DNA of 64,000 nt, taken from the IMG/VR virus record IMGVR_UViG_3300018080_004265, positions 88,376 to 152,375 of that record; one strand, written 5' to 3'. Shown piece by piece: positions 7,124 through 14,796 of the stretch. Source of the DNA: a virus. Both the position numbers and the translations under genes were made by a program. Numbering within the stretch: the stretch's first letter is position 1; every line of letters begins with the position of its first letter. Below the pieces are notes generated by a model. It worked only from the letters and a program-made list of their open reading frames with translations. It made no database searches and was not told the origin of the DNA.

Positions 7124-7206
7124 ATAATGAACATTGTGGTAAATATGCAAAATGTAATAATGCTGAGGGATGTGATGATTGTGAGTACAATGAAGAAGAA
7201 GAATAA
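7120..7206 (+). CDS. cysteine-rich micro-protein, 28 aa
   Basis: A 28-codon frame after AAAGAGGTG, overlapping the end of the previous gene. Four cysteines (HCGKYAKC, GCDDC) and an EEEE tail give a compact, probably metal-binding peptide. The regular spacing supports a real product, but it is short. Confidence 0.4.
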   Translation: MNNEHCGKYAKCNNAEGCDDCEYNEEEE

Positions 7207-7603
7207 TATTCACGAAGATAAATCGATACATTTAACAGATGAACAATATACTTTCATTTTAAAGAAAGCTCGTAAGAATCTTGATAAAATCAAAAAGATA
7301 AAAATGGAAGATTCTACTGAGATTGGTAATAAATATACTATAAGTAATGTAGGTCTATGTAACGACAGGCTTACCACCAGAGACACAGCGTTGCTGCCGG
7401 CTGAATTCCCCAGGACAAGGTGGATGTTATATAGGGGAATGTCCCACAAGTGCCCGCTGGACGGTCGACAAAAACCATGTGATGTACAGGGATGGGGTGG
7501 TGGATGTTTCTATGATTGTTTATTATTTAATAAGAAAGTAAAAACAATATCTGAGATCAAGGAATTATATGATAAAAGAATAAGGGAAATAAGTAATGGA
7601 TAA
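7190..7603 (+). CDS. hypothetical protein with GC-rich, Cys-rich segment, 137 aa
   Basis: Start 7190 limits overlap with the micro-protein; ATG 7127 is an in-frame alternative. Residues 1-55 are ordinary AT-rich coding sequence. From about base 7351 to 7500 GC rises to about 54% by hand count, with codons rare elsewhere here (AAC, GAC, ACC, CTG, CCG). That part encodes a cysteine cluster (KCPLDGRQKPC, then GWGGGCFYDC) resembling a zinc site. Codon usage returns to normal at the end. The segment may be a domain acquired from a GC-richer genome. Function unknown. Confidence 0.55.
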   Translation: MKKKNNIHEDKSIHLTDEQYTFILKKARKNLDKIKKIKMEDSTEIGNKYTISNVGLCNDRLTTRDTALLPAEFPRTRWMLYRGMSHKCPLDGRQKPCDVQGWGGGCFYDCLLFNKKVKTISEIKELYDKRIREISNG

Positions 7604-7787
7604 TGAGATAAAAACTTTACTTCAAGATATTATTAAAAGACCAAAAGAAATTGTAGAGATTATGAAAAAGCATAATATTATAATTGATAATTTAAATAAT
7701 AAAATGCAGAAATATGCTTTCACTTTATATACAGATTTAGTTGAATATTCTAGTAGGGCCGAAAATCTACTTAAAGAAGCGGAGTAA
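7596..7787 (+). CDS. small helical protein, 63 aa
   Basis: Overlaps the previous stop. A charged, helical 63-residue protein (IKTLLQDIIKRPKEIVEIMKK) with coiled-coil character. Not recognised. Confidence 0.55.
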   Translation: MDNEIKTLLQDIIKRPKEIVEIMKKHNIIIDNLNNKMQKYAFTLYTDLVEYSSRAENLLKEAE

Positions 7788-7795
7788 AAATAAAG

Positions 7796-7963
7796 ATGAA
7801 AAGAAAAACAATAAAAATAAACATTGAAGCTACTCTTTCATACGAGATAAATGAATTTGATGATCTTAAATATGCAATACAAGATATAGAAGAAAAAGTA
7901 GAATCTTTACAAGAACATGGAGAAACAAAAATTTCTATTAATATAAGTGACAGGAAAAAATAA
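7796..7963 (+). CDS. hypothetical protein, 55 aa
   Basis: A 55-codon gene linked to the next by TAATG. Pattern strand-helix-strand: KTIKINIEATLSYE, then DLKYAIQDIEEKVESL, then KISINIS. This would fit a small ferredoxin-like or dimeric fold. Family unknown. Confidence 0.5.
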   Translation: MKRKTIKINIEATLSYEINEFDDLKYAIQDIEEKVESLQEHGETKISINISDRKK

Positions 7964-8340
7964 TGAAATTTAAAATAAAAATGAGATTAATAAAATTACT
8001 TAATAAGTTTCCTAAACTTCCAAAAGATGAAAATTGTTCTTATGCAAATGGTAATGGATATATTCAATGGAGTAAAGAAGAATATAATAATTTAAGAAAT
8101 GAATTTTTAGATCTTGTAAAGGATAATCATCCTAGTTTAAAAAAGACAGTAAAAATAACTAAAGATATGGATTCTAATTTAGGAGTAATGGGAAGATGTC
8201 TTGATGATATGGATTCTATATTATATGCAGTATGGTGTAGATTTATGAAGATAGATAACCAACAAAGAGAATGGGGACAAACATATTATGCAATACATTC
8301 AGAGAAGGCAAGGAAAACAATATGTCTGAACAAAAATTAA
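7963..8340 (+). CDS. hypothetical protein, 125 aa
   Basis: Starts on the previous stop. A basic first helix (KFKIKMRLIKLLNKF), then a mostly polar body with FLDLVKDNHPSLKKTVKIT. No motif recognised. Its 3' end overlaps the next gene. Confidence 0.6.
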   Translation: MKFKIKMRLIKLLNKFPKLPKDENCSYANGNGYIQWSKEEYNNLRNEFLDLVKDNHPSLKKTVKITKDMDSNLGVMGRCLDDMDSILYAVWCRFMKIDNQQREWGQTYYAIHSEKARKTICLNKN

Positions 8341-8651
8341 TACCATTTCCTAGAAATTTAAAGATCAAATTTAGTCATGATTATCCTAAATTATGGGGAC
8401 AAACTGTAGGTTATTTAATGGCTGTAGAAAAAATATTTTATGAAGATATTATGCAAGATCTTATAGAATATGATACTAAAATAAATGATGGAGAATATTA
8501 TAAATTATATGGGAATGAATTTTTAATATTATATTTTAGGGGGGAGAAATTAATTCCATTTTGTACTATTAGACCTTATAACAAAGAAAAAGAAGAATAT
8601 TATAGATCAAATATAAATAGGTGGTTCGACATAATAATAAAAAGGGGGTGA
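8322..8651 (+). CDS. hypothetical protein, 109 aa
   Basis: I chose ATG 8322, preceded by AAGGCAAGG; an upstream in-frame start would lie deep in the previous gene. Rich in aromatic residues (FLILYFRGEKLIPF); looks like a compact alpha/beta protein. Not recognised. Confidence 0.55.
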   Translation: MSEQKLIPFPRNLKIKFSHDYPKLWGQTVGYLMAVEKIFYEDIMQDLIEYDTKINDGEYYKLYGNEFLILYFRGEKLIPFCTIRPYNKEKEEYYRSNINRWFDIIIKRG

Positions 8652-8654
8652 AAT

Positions 8655-8852
8655 ATGTTTAACTTCTTAAAGAAATTTGCAGAATCTAGAACTGCTTATA
8701 CTATTGGTATGGTTTGTAATGGATTATTATTTTTTATGTCGATATTAATAGTATTAGCAGCTAGTGATAGATTAGAGGGATTATCTATATGTTTATTATT
8801 TGGTCTTAATACACTTATATGTGTTAGTAATTTGGCAAGGATAGCTAAATAA
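8655..8852 (+). CDS. two-helix membrane protein, 65 aa
   Basis: Two hydrophobic segments (about residues 14-35 and 42-58), a basic N-terminal FLKKFAESR and a short loop SDRLEG. A small integral membrane protein that could act on the host envelope or in lysis timing; no family recognised. GGGGGTG precedes ATG. Confidence 0.6.
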   Translation: MFNFLKKFAESRTAYTIGMVCNGLLFFMSILIVLAASDRLEGLSICLLFGLNTLICVSNLARIAK

Positions 8853-9018
8853 GCTTATATGTGCAATTATATTAATAAGCTTATATATGCACATGATATA
8901 AAGCATAAGTATTAATTAATAGCTTATACTTTAATTAATATTTTATACTTTTACTAAATTTCTATACTCTTACTTAATTAGTAGCTTAATATTTAACGTT
9001 ATATATTAAGCATAATAA
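8851..9018. repeat. AT-rich region with repeated AGCTTATA elements
   Basis: The 176-base gap holds no gene. It has two near-copies of AAGCTTATATGTGCA (8851-8865; AAGCTTATATATGCA at 8877-8891), a third AGCTTATACTT at 8921 and AGCTTAATATTTAA at 8983, with TATACTTTTACT and TATACTCTTACT between. Inverted AAGCATAA (8901) and TAAGCATAA (9008) add to the pattern. Such iterons could form a replication origin or a regulatory site; which one cannot be decided here. Confidence 0.45.
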
Positions 9019-9028
9019 GGATAATAAG

Positions 9029-9235
9029 ATGAATGTAAAAATAAAGACAAGCAGAATATTTAAATATTATGAAAATGAAGGATATGACATCGAATATGAA
9101 AAAGACAATGAGATCAAGATGACAAAATTCTCTATCAAACAAGGATTTGGGATCGGGAATTTTAAAAAAAGAGCTCTTGATTCGATGTATTTGACAATAA
9201 CTTCCGATGGGGATGTGATTGATACACCATTTTAG
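9029..9235 (+). CDS. hypothetical protein, 68 aa
   Basis: Follows the AT-rich repeat region, with AAGGATAATAAG upstream. Acidic start, then KKRALDSMYLTITSDGDVI. Not recognised. The next promoter's -35 region begins just after its stop. Confidence 0.55.
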   Translation: MNVKIKTSRIFKYYENEGYDIEYEKDNEIKMTKFSIKQGFGIGNFKKRALDSMYLTITSDGDVIDTPF

Positions 9236-9238
9236 TTA

Positions 9239-9267
9239 TTTACAATAAAAAATTTTTGTGTTATAAT
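9239..9267 (+). promoter_or_regulatory. class B promoter (extended -10)
   Basis: TTTACA (9239-9244), 17-bp spacer, TATAAT (9262-9267) preceded by TGt. Drives the replication operon starting at 9299. Confidence 0.78.
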
Positions 9268-9298
9268 TCATTCACAATTTTAAATGGGGAGGAAAAAC

Positions 9299-9736
9299 AT
9301 GGCTGAAAAATTTTCAAAAATAACAACAAGGATTCCAAGACAACAATATTCATATATTGAAGTAGAGCGAGGGTGTAATGATGCTGATGAAGAAAAAATA
9401 ATAGTTGAATCAATGAAGAAAATGATTGAAGATAATGCTTTAGTAGAAAATGAAAATAAAGGGAATTTAGAAGTAATTGTTGATGGTCAAAATTGTGAAG
9501 TATGTGGTGGTAGAATTTTAGAACAAATTGGTATTTCAAAGAAAACAAATAAACCATATCATAAACTTTGTTGTGAACACAATATTCAGATTCCTAAAGA
9601 AGTAAAACCAAATATTAATAATGAAAAAGTAATTGAAACCCAAAAATTTGTTTCGGGGACTGTTACAATAAATAATGAACAAAAGAAATATTGTAATTAT
9701 CTCCGCTGGATTTCTGTAAGATCTCTTGAACAATAA
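9299..9736 (+). CDS. zinc-finger protein heading the replication operon, 145 aa
   Basis: ATG 9299 follows GGGGAGG at a good distance, downstream of the predicted transcription start. Two CxxC-like pairs (CEVCGG and, 23 residues later, KLCCEHN) bracket ISKKTNKPYHK, a zinc-finger arrangement. Residues 1-60 are acidic. It sits directly before the helicase loader and may help replication initiation, but the family is not recognised. Confidence 0.6.
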   Translation: MAEKFSKITTRIPRQQYSYIEVERGCNDADEEKIIVESMKKMIEDNALVENENKGNLEVIVDGQNCEVCGGRILEQIGISKKTNKPYHKLCCEHNIQIPKEVKPNINNEKVIETQKFVSGTVTINNEQKKYCNYLRWISVRSLEQ

Positions 9737-9748
9737 ATAGGGGTTAAT

Positions 9749-10483
9749 ATGAAGAAGCACAATGATGCAATTTGTCCTGCATGTGGATCATACAATAAAT
9801 TGTATAATGATATAACAATAAATGGTAATCAATTAAGATGTGATTGTAAAGAACAAAAAGAGAAAAGAAGACTTCTTTTAAAAGCAAATATTCCGTATGA
9901 ATATTGGTTTAAAGATTTTAATGATTATGAAGGAGATCAAACTGCTTTAAAGGAAGTAAAAGAATATATTCAAAATCTAGATAATTATTATCATGAGAAC
10001 ATTGGTTTATTTTTATATGGAAATAATGGTGTTGGAAAAACTTTAATGTTAGTTCAAGTATTAAGAGAGGCAAGTAGAAAAAAACATTCAATATTTTTTG
10101 TTCCATATTCTAAAGTAATTACAATGCTAACAAATTCATGGTATGATACGAAAGCAAAAAAAGATTTTGAAAGACAAATTGAACAAGTAGATTTTTTATT
10201 GGTTGATGATATTGGGAAAGCATATCATTCTCAAGGTGGATTAGCTGAAAGTACTTTCGAAAATTGTTTAAGATATAGATCAAATCCAACATTAATTTCT
10301 TCAAATAAAAATGTTGAAGAAGTTAGAAGAATGTATGAAGGAACTTGGGGAGAAAGTATAGCATCATTGATTTATGGAAAAAGTATTCAAATAGTTGTAC
10401 AAGGTAGAGATTATAGAAAAGATATGTCTTCTAAATTAAAACAGCGTGGTCAAACTGAGATACATTATAGACCTTTAATATAA
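9749..10483 (+). CDS. DnaC/IstB-like helicase loader ATPase
   Basis: A 244-residue AAA+ protein. An N-terminal zinc element (CPACGS...CDC) is followed by a Walker A motif GNNGVGKT near residue 90 and a Walker B LLVDDIGK near 152. The sensor region ISSNKNVEE and the overall order match DnaC/DnaI-type loaders, which place the replicative helicase on DNA. Length is normal. The DnaB-like helicase and primase follow 2-4 kb downstream in the same direction, supporting this role. Confidence 0.85.
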   Translation: MKKHNDAICPACGSYNKLYNDITINGNQLRCDCKEQKEKRRLLLKANIPYEYWFKDFNDYEGDQTALKEVKEYIQNLDNYYHENIGLFLYGNNGVGKTLMLVQVLREASRKKHSIFFVPYSKVITMLTNSWYDTKAKKDFERQIEQVDFLLVDDIGKAYHSQGGLAESTFENCLRYRSNPTLISSNKNVEEVRRMYEGTWGESIASLIYGKSIQIVVQGRDYRKDMSSKLKQRGQTEIHYRPLI

Positions 10484-10484
10484 T
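10455..10484 (+). promoter_or_regulatory. candidate promoter for the structured RNA
   Basis: -10 TATAAT (10479-10484) and -35-like CTGAGA (10455-10460) with an 18-bp spacer, in the end of the loader gene. Transcription would start near 10491, exactly where the long stem of the structured RNA begins. The -35 is weak, so confidence is moderate. Confidence 0.55.
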
Positions 10485-10490
10485 TTAAGG

Positions 10491-10641
10491 TGGGTAGTTA
10501 AGGAGCCCATGTTAATGAGGGCTGTCAAAATAATTTCATTACTGGTGGTAGGATTTGGTATTCTAATGACTAGATAGGAATGCCATCCCTCCCGAGTTAG
10601 CGAGAACTCGTTAAAAATTAACGCAAAAACTTAACTACCCA
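10491..10641 (+). ncRNA. structured noncoding RNA with pseudoknot, unknown class
   Basis: The 178-base gap between loader and RNA ligase encodes no protein but folds well by eye. A perfect 12-bp stem (10491-10502 TGGGTAGTTAAG with 10630-10641) closes it. Inside: AGCCC/GGGCT (504-508/519-523), whose loop TAATGA (513-518) is complementary to TCATTA (536-541), giving a pseudoknot; GGTATTC/GAATGCC (557-563/578-584) extended by GGAT/ATCC; and CGAGTT/AACTCG (593-598/605-610). Offsets are from 10000. The candidate promoter places the start at the first paired base. It matches no RNA class I know. Confidence 0.65.
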
Positions 10642-10661
10642 TTCTCAAAAAGGAGAATTAA

Positions 10662-11693
10662 ATGGAAAGAAAATTAGCAAGTATTCAAAAAATTGTAGAT
10701 GTTAAACCAATAGAAAATGCAGATGCTATTGAAAAAGTTCAGATATTAGGTTGGCAATGTGTTTCTAGAAAAAATGAATTTAAGCCCGGAGATCTAGCTA
10801 TATATTTTGAAATAGATTCCTTTCTTCCAATTGATGAAAGATATGAATTTTTAAGAAAAAGTTCTCATAAAATATTAACAGATGGAAGAGAAGGTTTTAG
10901 ATTACGAACAATAAAATTAAGAAAAACATTAAGTCAAGGATTATTATTGCCACTTAAAGAATTCCCTGAAATTGTCGATGCCAAAGAAGGACAAGATGTT
11001 ACTGAGATACTTAAAATAGAAAAATATGAACCTCCAATTCCAACAAATTTAAGTGGTCAAATATTTGGTAAATTTCCAACTCATATAGTACCTAAAACAG
11101 ATGAAATTAGAGTACAATCAATTCCAACAATTTTAGATGAAATGAAAGATAGACAATACTATATTACTACAAAAGTTGATGGTACAAGTTCTACATTTTA
11201 TTATAAAGATGGACATTTTGGAGTATGTGGAAGAAATTGGGAATATAAAGAAGATGAAACCAATACTTATTGGAAGATTGCTAAGAAATATAAATTAAAA
11301 GAATTAATGGAAGAAGATAAAAGAAATATTGCTATTCAAGGAGAAATAGTTGGTCCAGGAATACAAAAAAATCCGTTATTATTAAAAGAATTAGAGATAA
11401 GAGTTTTTTCAGTATATCTTATTGATGAACATCAATATGCGAGTATTAATGAAGCTCAAGAAATTTGTGAATCATTAGAATTACCATTTGTTCCTATTGA
11501 TGAGATGGGAGATTCATTTAATTATACATTAGATGAATTATTAGAAAAGGCTAAAGGTAAATATAAAAATACTGATCGTAATAGAGAAGGAATTGTTATA
11601 CGACCTCAAATTGAGGCTGTATCTGTGATCCTCGAAGGTCGCATGTCATTCAAAGTTATAAATAACGATTTTTTACTTGGTAATAATGAATAA
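10662..11693 (+). CDS. RNA ligase, DRB0094 (Rnl5-like) family
   Basis: A 343-residue nucleotidyltransferase that seals RNA ends through a lysine-AMP intermediate. The catalytic motif KVDGT is at residues 171-175, with later QGEIVGPG, NREGIVIRP and FKVIN motifs in family order. An N-terminal region of about 120 residues (GDLAIYFEIDSFLP) matches the OB-like extension of the DRB0094 group. All nucleotidyl motifs are present, so it should be active. It directly follows a structured RNA and fits with the tRNA and end-repair genes downstream. Confidence 0.85.
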   Translation: MERKLASIQKIVDVKPIENADAIEKVQILGWQCVSRKNEFKPGDLAIYFEIDSFLPIDERYEFLRKSSHKILTDGREGFRLRTIKLRKTLSQGLLLPLKEFPEIVDAKEGQDVTEILKIEKYEPPIPTNLSGQIFGKFPTHIVPKTDEIRVQSIPTILDEMKDRQYYITTKVDGTSSTFYYKDGHFGVCGRNWEYKEDETNTYWKIAKKYKLKELMEEDKRNIAIQGEIVGPGIQKNPLLLKELEIRVFSVYLIDEHQYASINEAQEICESLELPFVPIDEMGDSFNYTLDELLEKAKGKYKNTDRNREGIVIRPQIEAVSVILEGRMSFKVINNDFLLGNNE

Positions 11694-11767
11694 AAAAGGA
11701 CAAAGTAGTAGTAATAGTTATATATAATACAATATATATAATTTGTAATACATAAAGGAGGTAAATT

Positions 11768-11908
11768 ATGTCAGAAATGAAGACAATACAAGTAAAGTTA
11801 AAAGATAAAGATATAAAAGAATTAAAAATTTTATCTAAGAATAGTGGGCTATCATTAAGTGCTTATATTAGAATGAATTTAAGGAGAATGTTAAAAAAAT
11901 GCCAATAG
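11768..11908 (+). CDS. ribbon-helix-helix DNA-binding protein, 46 aa
   Basis: A 46-codon gene with an ideal AAAGGAGG site. The strand-helix-helix pattern (KTIQVKLKDKDIKELKILSK, then GLSLSAYIRMNLRRML) is that of CopG/Arc-type repressors, which bind DNA as dimers. It overlaps the next gene, a homing endonuclease, by 10 bases, so it probably regulates that gene or travels with it. Confidence 0.65.
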   Translation: MSEMKTIQVKLKDKDIKELKILSKNSGLSLSAYIRMNLRRMLKKCQ

Positions 11909-12642
11909 GAATATATAAAAGAACTAAAGAACATTGTAAAAACATTTCTGAAGCTAAAAAAGGCTACATTGTTACTAAAAAAACTAAGTCATTAATTAGT
12001 AAAGCAAATATAGGAAAAAAACGCACAAAAAAACAAATAGAAAATATGAGCAAGAGTCGTAAAAAATATTTTCAAATTCACGATGCTCCAATGAAAGGTA
12101 AAAAATTCACAAAAGATCATATAGAAAAATTACGACAAGCAAAATTAGGAACAAAACATTCAAAGAAAACAAAATTAAAGATGAGTAAATCTCGAAAAGG
12201 AAGAAAAATAATATTTTCGAAAAAAGCAAAAGAAAATATGAGTTTAGGTGCTATAAAAAGATTAATGAATGGAAAAGATAATTATGCGAGGGGGAAAAGA
12301 GGATATTTTTATTCAAAGAAGAATTGTAAAAAGGTATATTATCGATCATCATGGGAATTACAGGCATACAAAATATTGGAATTAATGAAAGAAGTAAAGA
12401 ATTATTTTATAGAACCACTTAGAATCCCTTATCTATTTAATGGAACTATTCACAATTATCTTCCAGATATACTAATAAAATATAAAAATGGAATAAAAGA
12501 ATTAATAGAAATAAAACCTAAATTTAAATTGCAAGATAAAAAAACAATATATAAGTTAAATGCTGGTATGCAATATGCATTGGCAAATAATATAAAATTT
12601 AATATTTGGGATAATGATTACTTATTAAAAGACGAAAACTAA
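11899..12642 (+). CDS. free-standing homing endonuclease (NUMOD3 repeats + PD-(D/E)XK nuclease)
   Basis: A 247-residue mobile endonuclease. The start MPIGIYKRTKEHCKNIS and several basic KKTKxxISKANIGKK / KMSKSRKGRK repeats are NUMOD3-type DNA-binding modules. The C-terminal half has YRSSWELQAYKIL, then YLPDILI and ELIEIKPK, a PD-(D/E)XK catalytic core. It lies between RNA ligase and helicase genes without splitting either, so it is intronless and free-standing. Likely acquired with its small RHH partner. Confidence 0.8.
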   Translation: MPIGIYKRTKEHCKNISEAKKGYIVTKKTKSLISKANIGKKRTKKQIENMSKSRKKYFQIHDAPMKGKKFTKDHIEKLRQAKLGTKHSKKTKLKMSKSRKGRKIIFSKKAKENMSLGAIKRLMNGKDNYARGKRGYFYSKKNCKKVYYRSSWELQAYKILELMKEVKNYFIEPLRIPYLFNGTIHNYLPDILIKYKNGIKELIEIKPKFKLQDKKTIYKLNAGMQYALANNIKFNIWDNDYLLKDEN

Positions 12643-12659
12643 TTTAAAAGGGGGGCGCC

Positions 12660-13901
12660 ATGAAAGCCGAATATTCTCTACTTAATGCAATATTAACACA
12701 AAATAGAATTGCTTTTGTTATTAAAAAATTAAAGCCATATCATTTTGGGGATGATTATGCTCGTGAAGTTTATAAGTTCTTTTGTAAATTTTTTAAAGAA
12801 TATCATAAGACACCAAGCTCCAGTATTACAAGACAAAAATTCAGAGAATATGATTATCAAGAAGAAAATGGAGATATTAATTATTTAGTAAATGAAGTGA
12901 TGAATAAATATAGTGAATATAAATTATTAGGTATTTTAAATGATGCAGCAAATAAATTAAAAGAAAATTCAAGTGAAGAAGTTCTTAATTATGTAATAAG
13001 TAATGGATTGAAATTAAGATCAGAATCTCAAAAAGAAGAGGATCTTGATTTGCTTAATATTACTGATGAAATAATAAAAGATTATCAAGTTAGAAAAGAA
13101 AGAGGAGCAATTTCAGGCATTCCATCTGGAATTCCGAGTTTAGATAATTTAATATGTGGATGGCAAAATGGAGAATTAATTAATATAATGGCTGGTACAG
13201 GAATTGGCAAATCATTTTTAGCAACTCATTTTGCAACTCATGCATGGAGAAATGGATATAAACCATTATATATTTCTTTTGAAATGTCTCCTAAACAAAT
13301 TTATACTCGAGTATTAGCATTACAATTAAATTTAAATCCTAGAGATATTAAACATGGACAATTAACTGAAGAGAATGAACAAAGATTAAAAGAATATTTA
13401 AATAATTTAAAAAATGCTACAGATGGAAGAACAAGTTTTATTGTATCTTCACCACATAATGCAACACAATCTTCAGTATTAGCTGCAATTAATAACCATA
13501 ATCCAGATATTGTTTTTGTAGATTATATTACTTTAATGAAAGATGAAAATGGAGATAAAAGCTGGGAAGCTGTAAAAAATATTTCAAGAGATTTGAAGAA
13601 TTTTGCTCGTAAATGTAATATTCCTGTTATTTCATTATGTCAAGCGAATAGAGAATTTGATGTTGGCGGAAGTGAACCGCCGGAATTAGATAATGTTGGG
13701 TATTCTAGAGCAATAGCTCAAGATTCAGATATAATTATTTCTATACATCAAAACAATGATCAAAGAAATGATGGGGTAATGAAAGCAAAAGTTGTAAAAA
13801 TGAGAGATGGTGAAGTTGGATTACTTATTGATTTAATGTGGTATCTTAATGATGGTATTATTAGGGAAAATATACATGACTTTGGATATAGACCTGCTTG
13901 A
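12660..13901 (+). CDS. DnaB-like replicative DNA helicase
   Basis: A 413-residue RecA-fold (SF4) hexameric helicase. The N-terminal helical domain (1-140) leads to the ATPase core with Walker A AGTGIGKS near residue 180, the SFEMSPKQIYTR motif, Walker B IVFVDYITLM and ISLCQANRE, all in DnaB order. A good GGGGGG site precedes ATG. It is followed, with overlap, by the primase gene, a classic helicase-primase pair. Confidence 0.88.
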   Translation: MKAEYSLLNAILTQNRIAFVIKKLKPYHFGDDYAREVYKFFCKFFKEYHKTPSSSITRQKFREYDYQEENGDINYLVNEVMNKYSEYKLLGILNDAANKLKENSSEEVLNYVISNGLKLRSESQKEEDLDLLNITDEIIKDYQVRKERGAISGIPSGIPSLDNLICGWQNGELINIMAGTGIGKSFLATHFATHAWRNGYKPLYISFEMSPKQIYTRVLALQLNLNPRDIKHGQLTEENEQRLKEYLNNLKNATDGRTSFIVSSPHNATQSSVLAAINNHNPDIVFVDYITLMKDENGDKSWEAVKNISRDLKNFARKCNIPVISLCQANREFDVGGSEPPELDNVGYSRAIAQDSDIIISIHQNNDQRNDGVMKAKVVKMRDGEVGLLIDLMWYLNDGIIRENIHDFGYRPA

Positions 13902-14796
13902 ATTATTAACATCATATGGAATAGATAATATCAAACTAAAAGGACATTATATACAATTATCCTGTCCTTTTCATGATGATAATAATCCTTCAGCAGCTTT
14001 TTATTTAGACAACCAAAGATTCGTATGTTTTGGATGTAGAACAAGCGTTAATATATATGAATTTATTGCTTTATTAGAAGATATTCCGGTTAGTGAAGTA
14101 AAATCTAGATATAGAGTAGAATTAAGTAAAGATATTATAATAAATAAATTAAGAACTAAGATTAATGATTTTTATAATAAAGAATCAGAAAGATCTGTAA
14201 CAAAAGTATATGATGAAAGTATATTAAATAATTTTACATCTGAATATGATTATATGTTTAATAGAGGATTTAATATTGAGACATTAAAAAAATTTGAAGT
14301 TGGATATTATGCTGCTAAAAGTATGGTGTCATTACCATTTCGAGATAGGCATGGAAATTTAATTGGAGTATATGGGAGAAAAACATACCCAACTAGTAGA
14401 GCAAAATATAAACCAATAGTTCCAATAGATTCTGGATATCCAAAGTATGATCATTTATATGGATTACATCTTGTTAGGGGAGATACATTAATGTTAGTTG
14501 AAGGGAATCTTGTTGTATTAAAAACACATCAAGAAGGATTTCCATTTTCTGCAGCAATACAAAGTACTAATTTAACATTGCCTCATGAAAAATTGGTATC
14601 TAAATATTTTGATAATGTTATTTTAGCTTTAGATAATGATGAACCAGGGAAAGAAGCGAGTAAAGATATATATAATAGATTAAAGAATAAAGTTAAAATA
14701 TCAATTTTTAATTATGATGCAGCTGGAAAACACGATATTGATGATATGAATAGTGATGAAATAGGAAAAGGAATAGGAGAAGCAAAATTATTATGA
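13876..14796 (+). CDS. DnaG-like primase
   Basis: A 306-residue primase. I chose ATG 13876, which overlaps the helicase end by 26 bases. The CHC2-type zinc site is CPFH...CFGC at about residues 31-50. The TOPRIM catalytic core has LMLVEGN and LALDNDEPGKEA. The usual C-terminal helicase-binding domain is absent, so it is a compact phage primase. It makes RNA primers for the PolIII-type polymerase encoded downstream. Confidence 0.85.
   Translation: MTLDIDLLELLTSYGIDNIKLKGHYIQLSCPFHDDNNPSAAFYLDNQRFVCFGCRTSVNIYEFIALLEDIPVSEVKSRYRVELSKDIIINKLRTKINDFYNKESERSVTKVYDESILNNFTSEYDYMFNRGFNIETLKKFEVGYYAAKSMVSLPFRDRHGNLIGVYGRKTYPTSRAKYKPIVPIDSGYPKYDHLYGLHLVRGDTLMLVEGNLVVLKTHQEGFPFSAAIQSTNLTLPHEKLVSKYFDNVILALDNDEPGKEASKDIYNRLKNKVKISIFNYDAAGKHDIDDMNSDEIGKGIGEAKLL

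Noticed and set aside
11721-11742. Promoter before the RHH gene
   Set aside because: TATAAT occurs twice but no -35 fits at 16-18 bp; the region is simply AT-rich.
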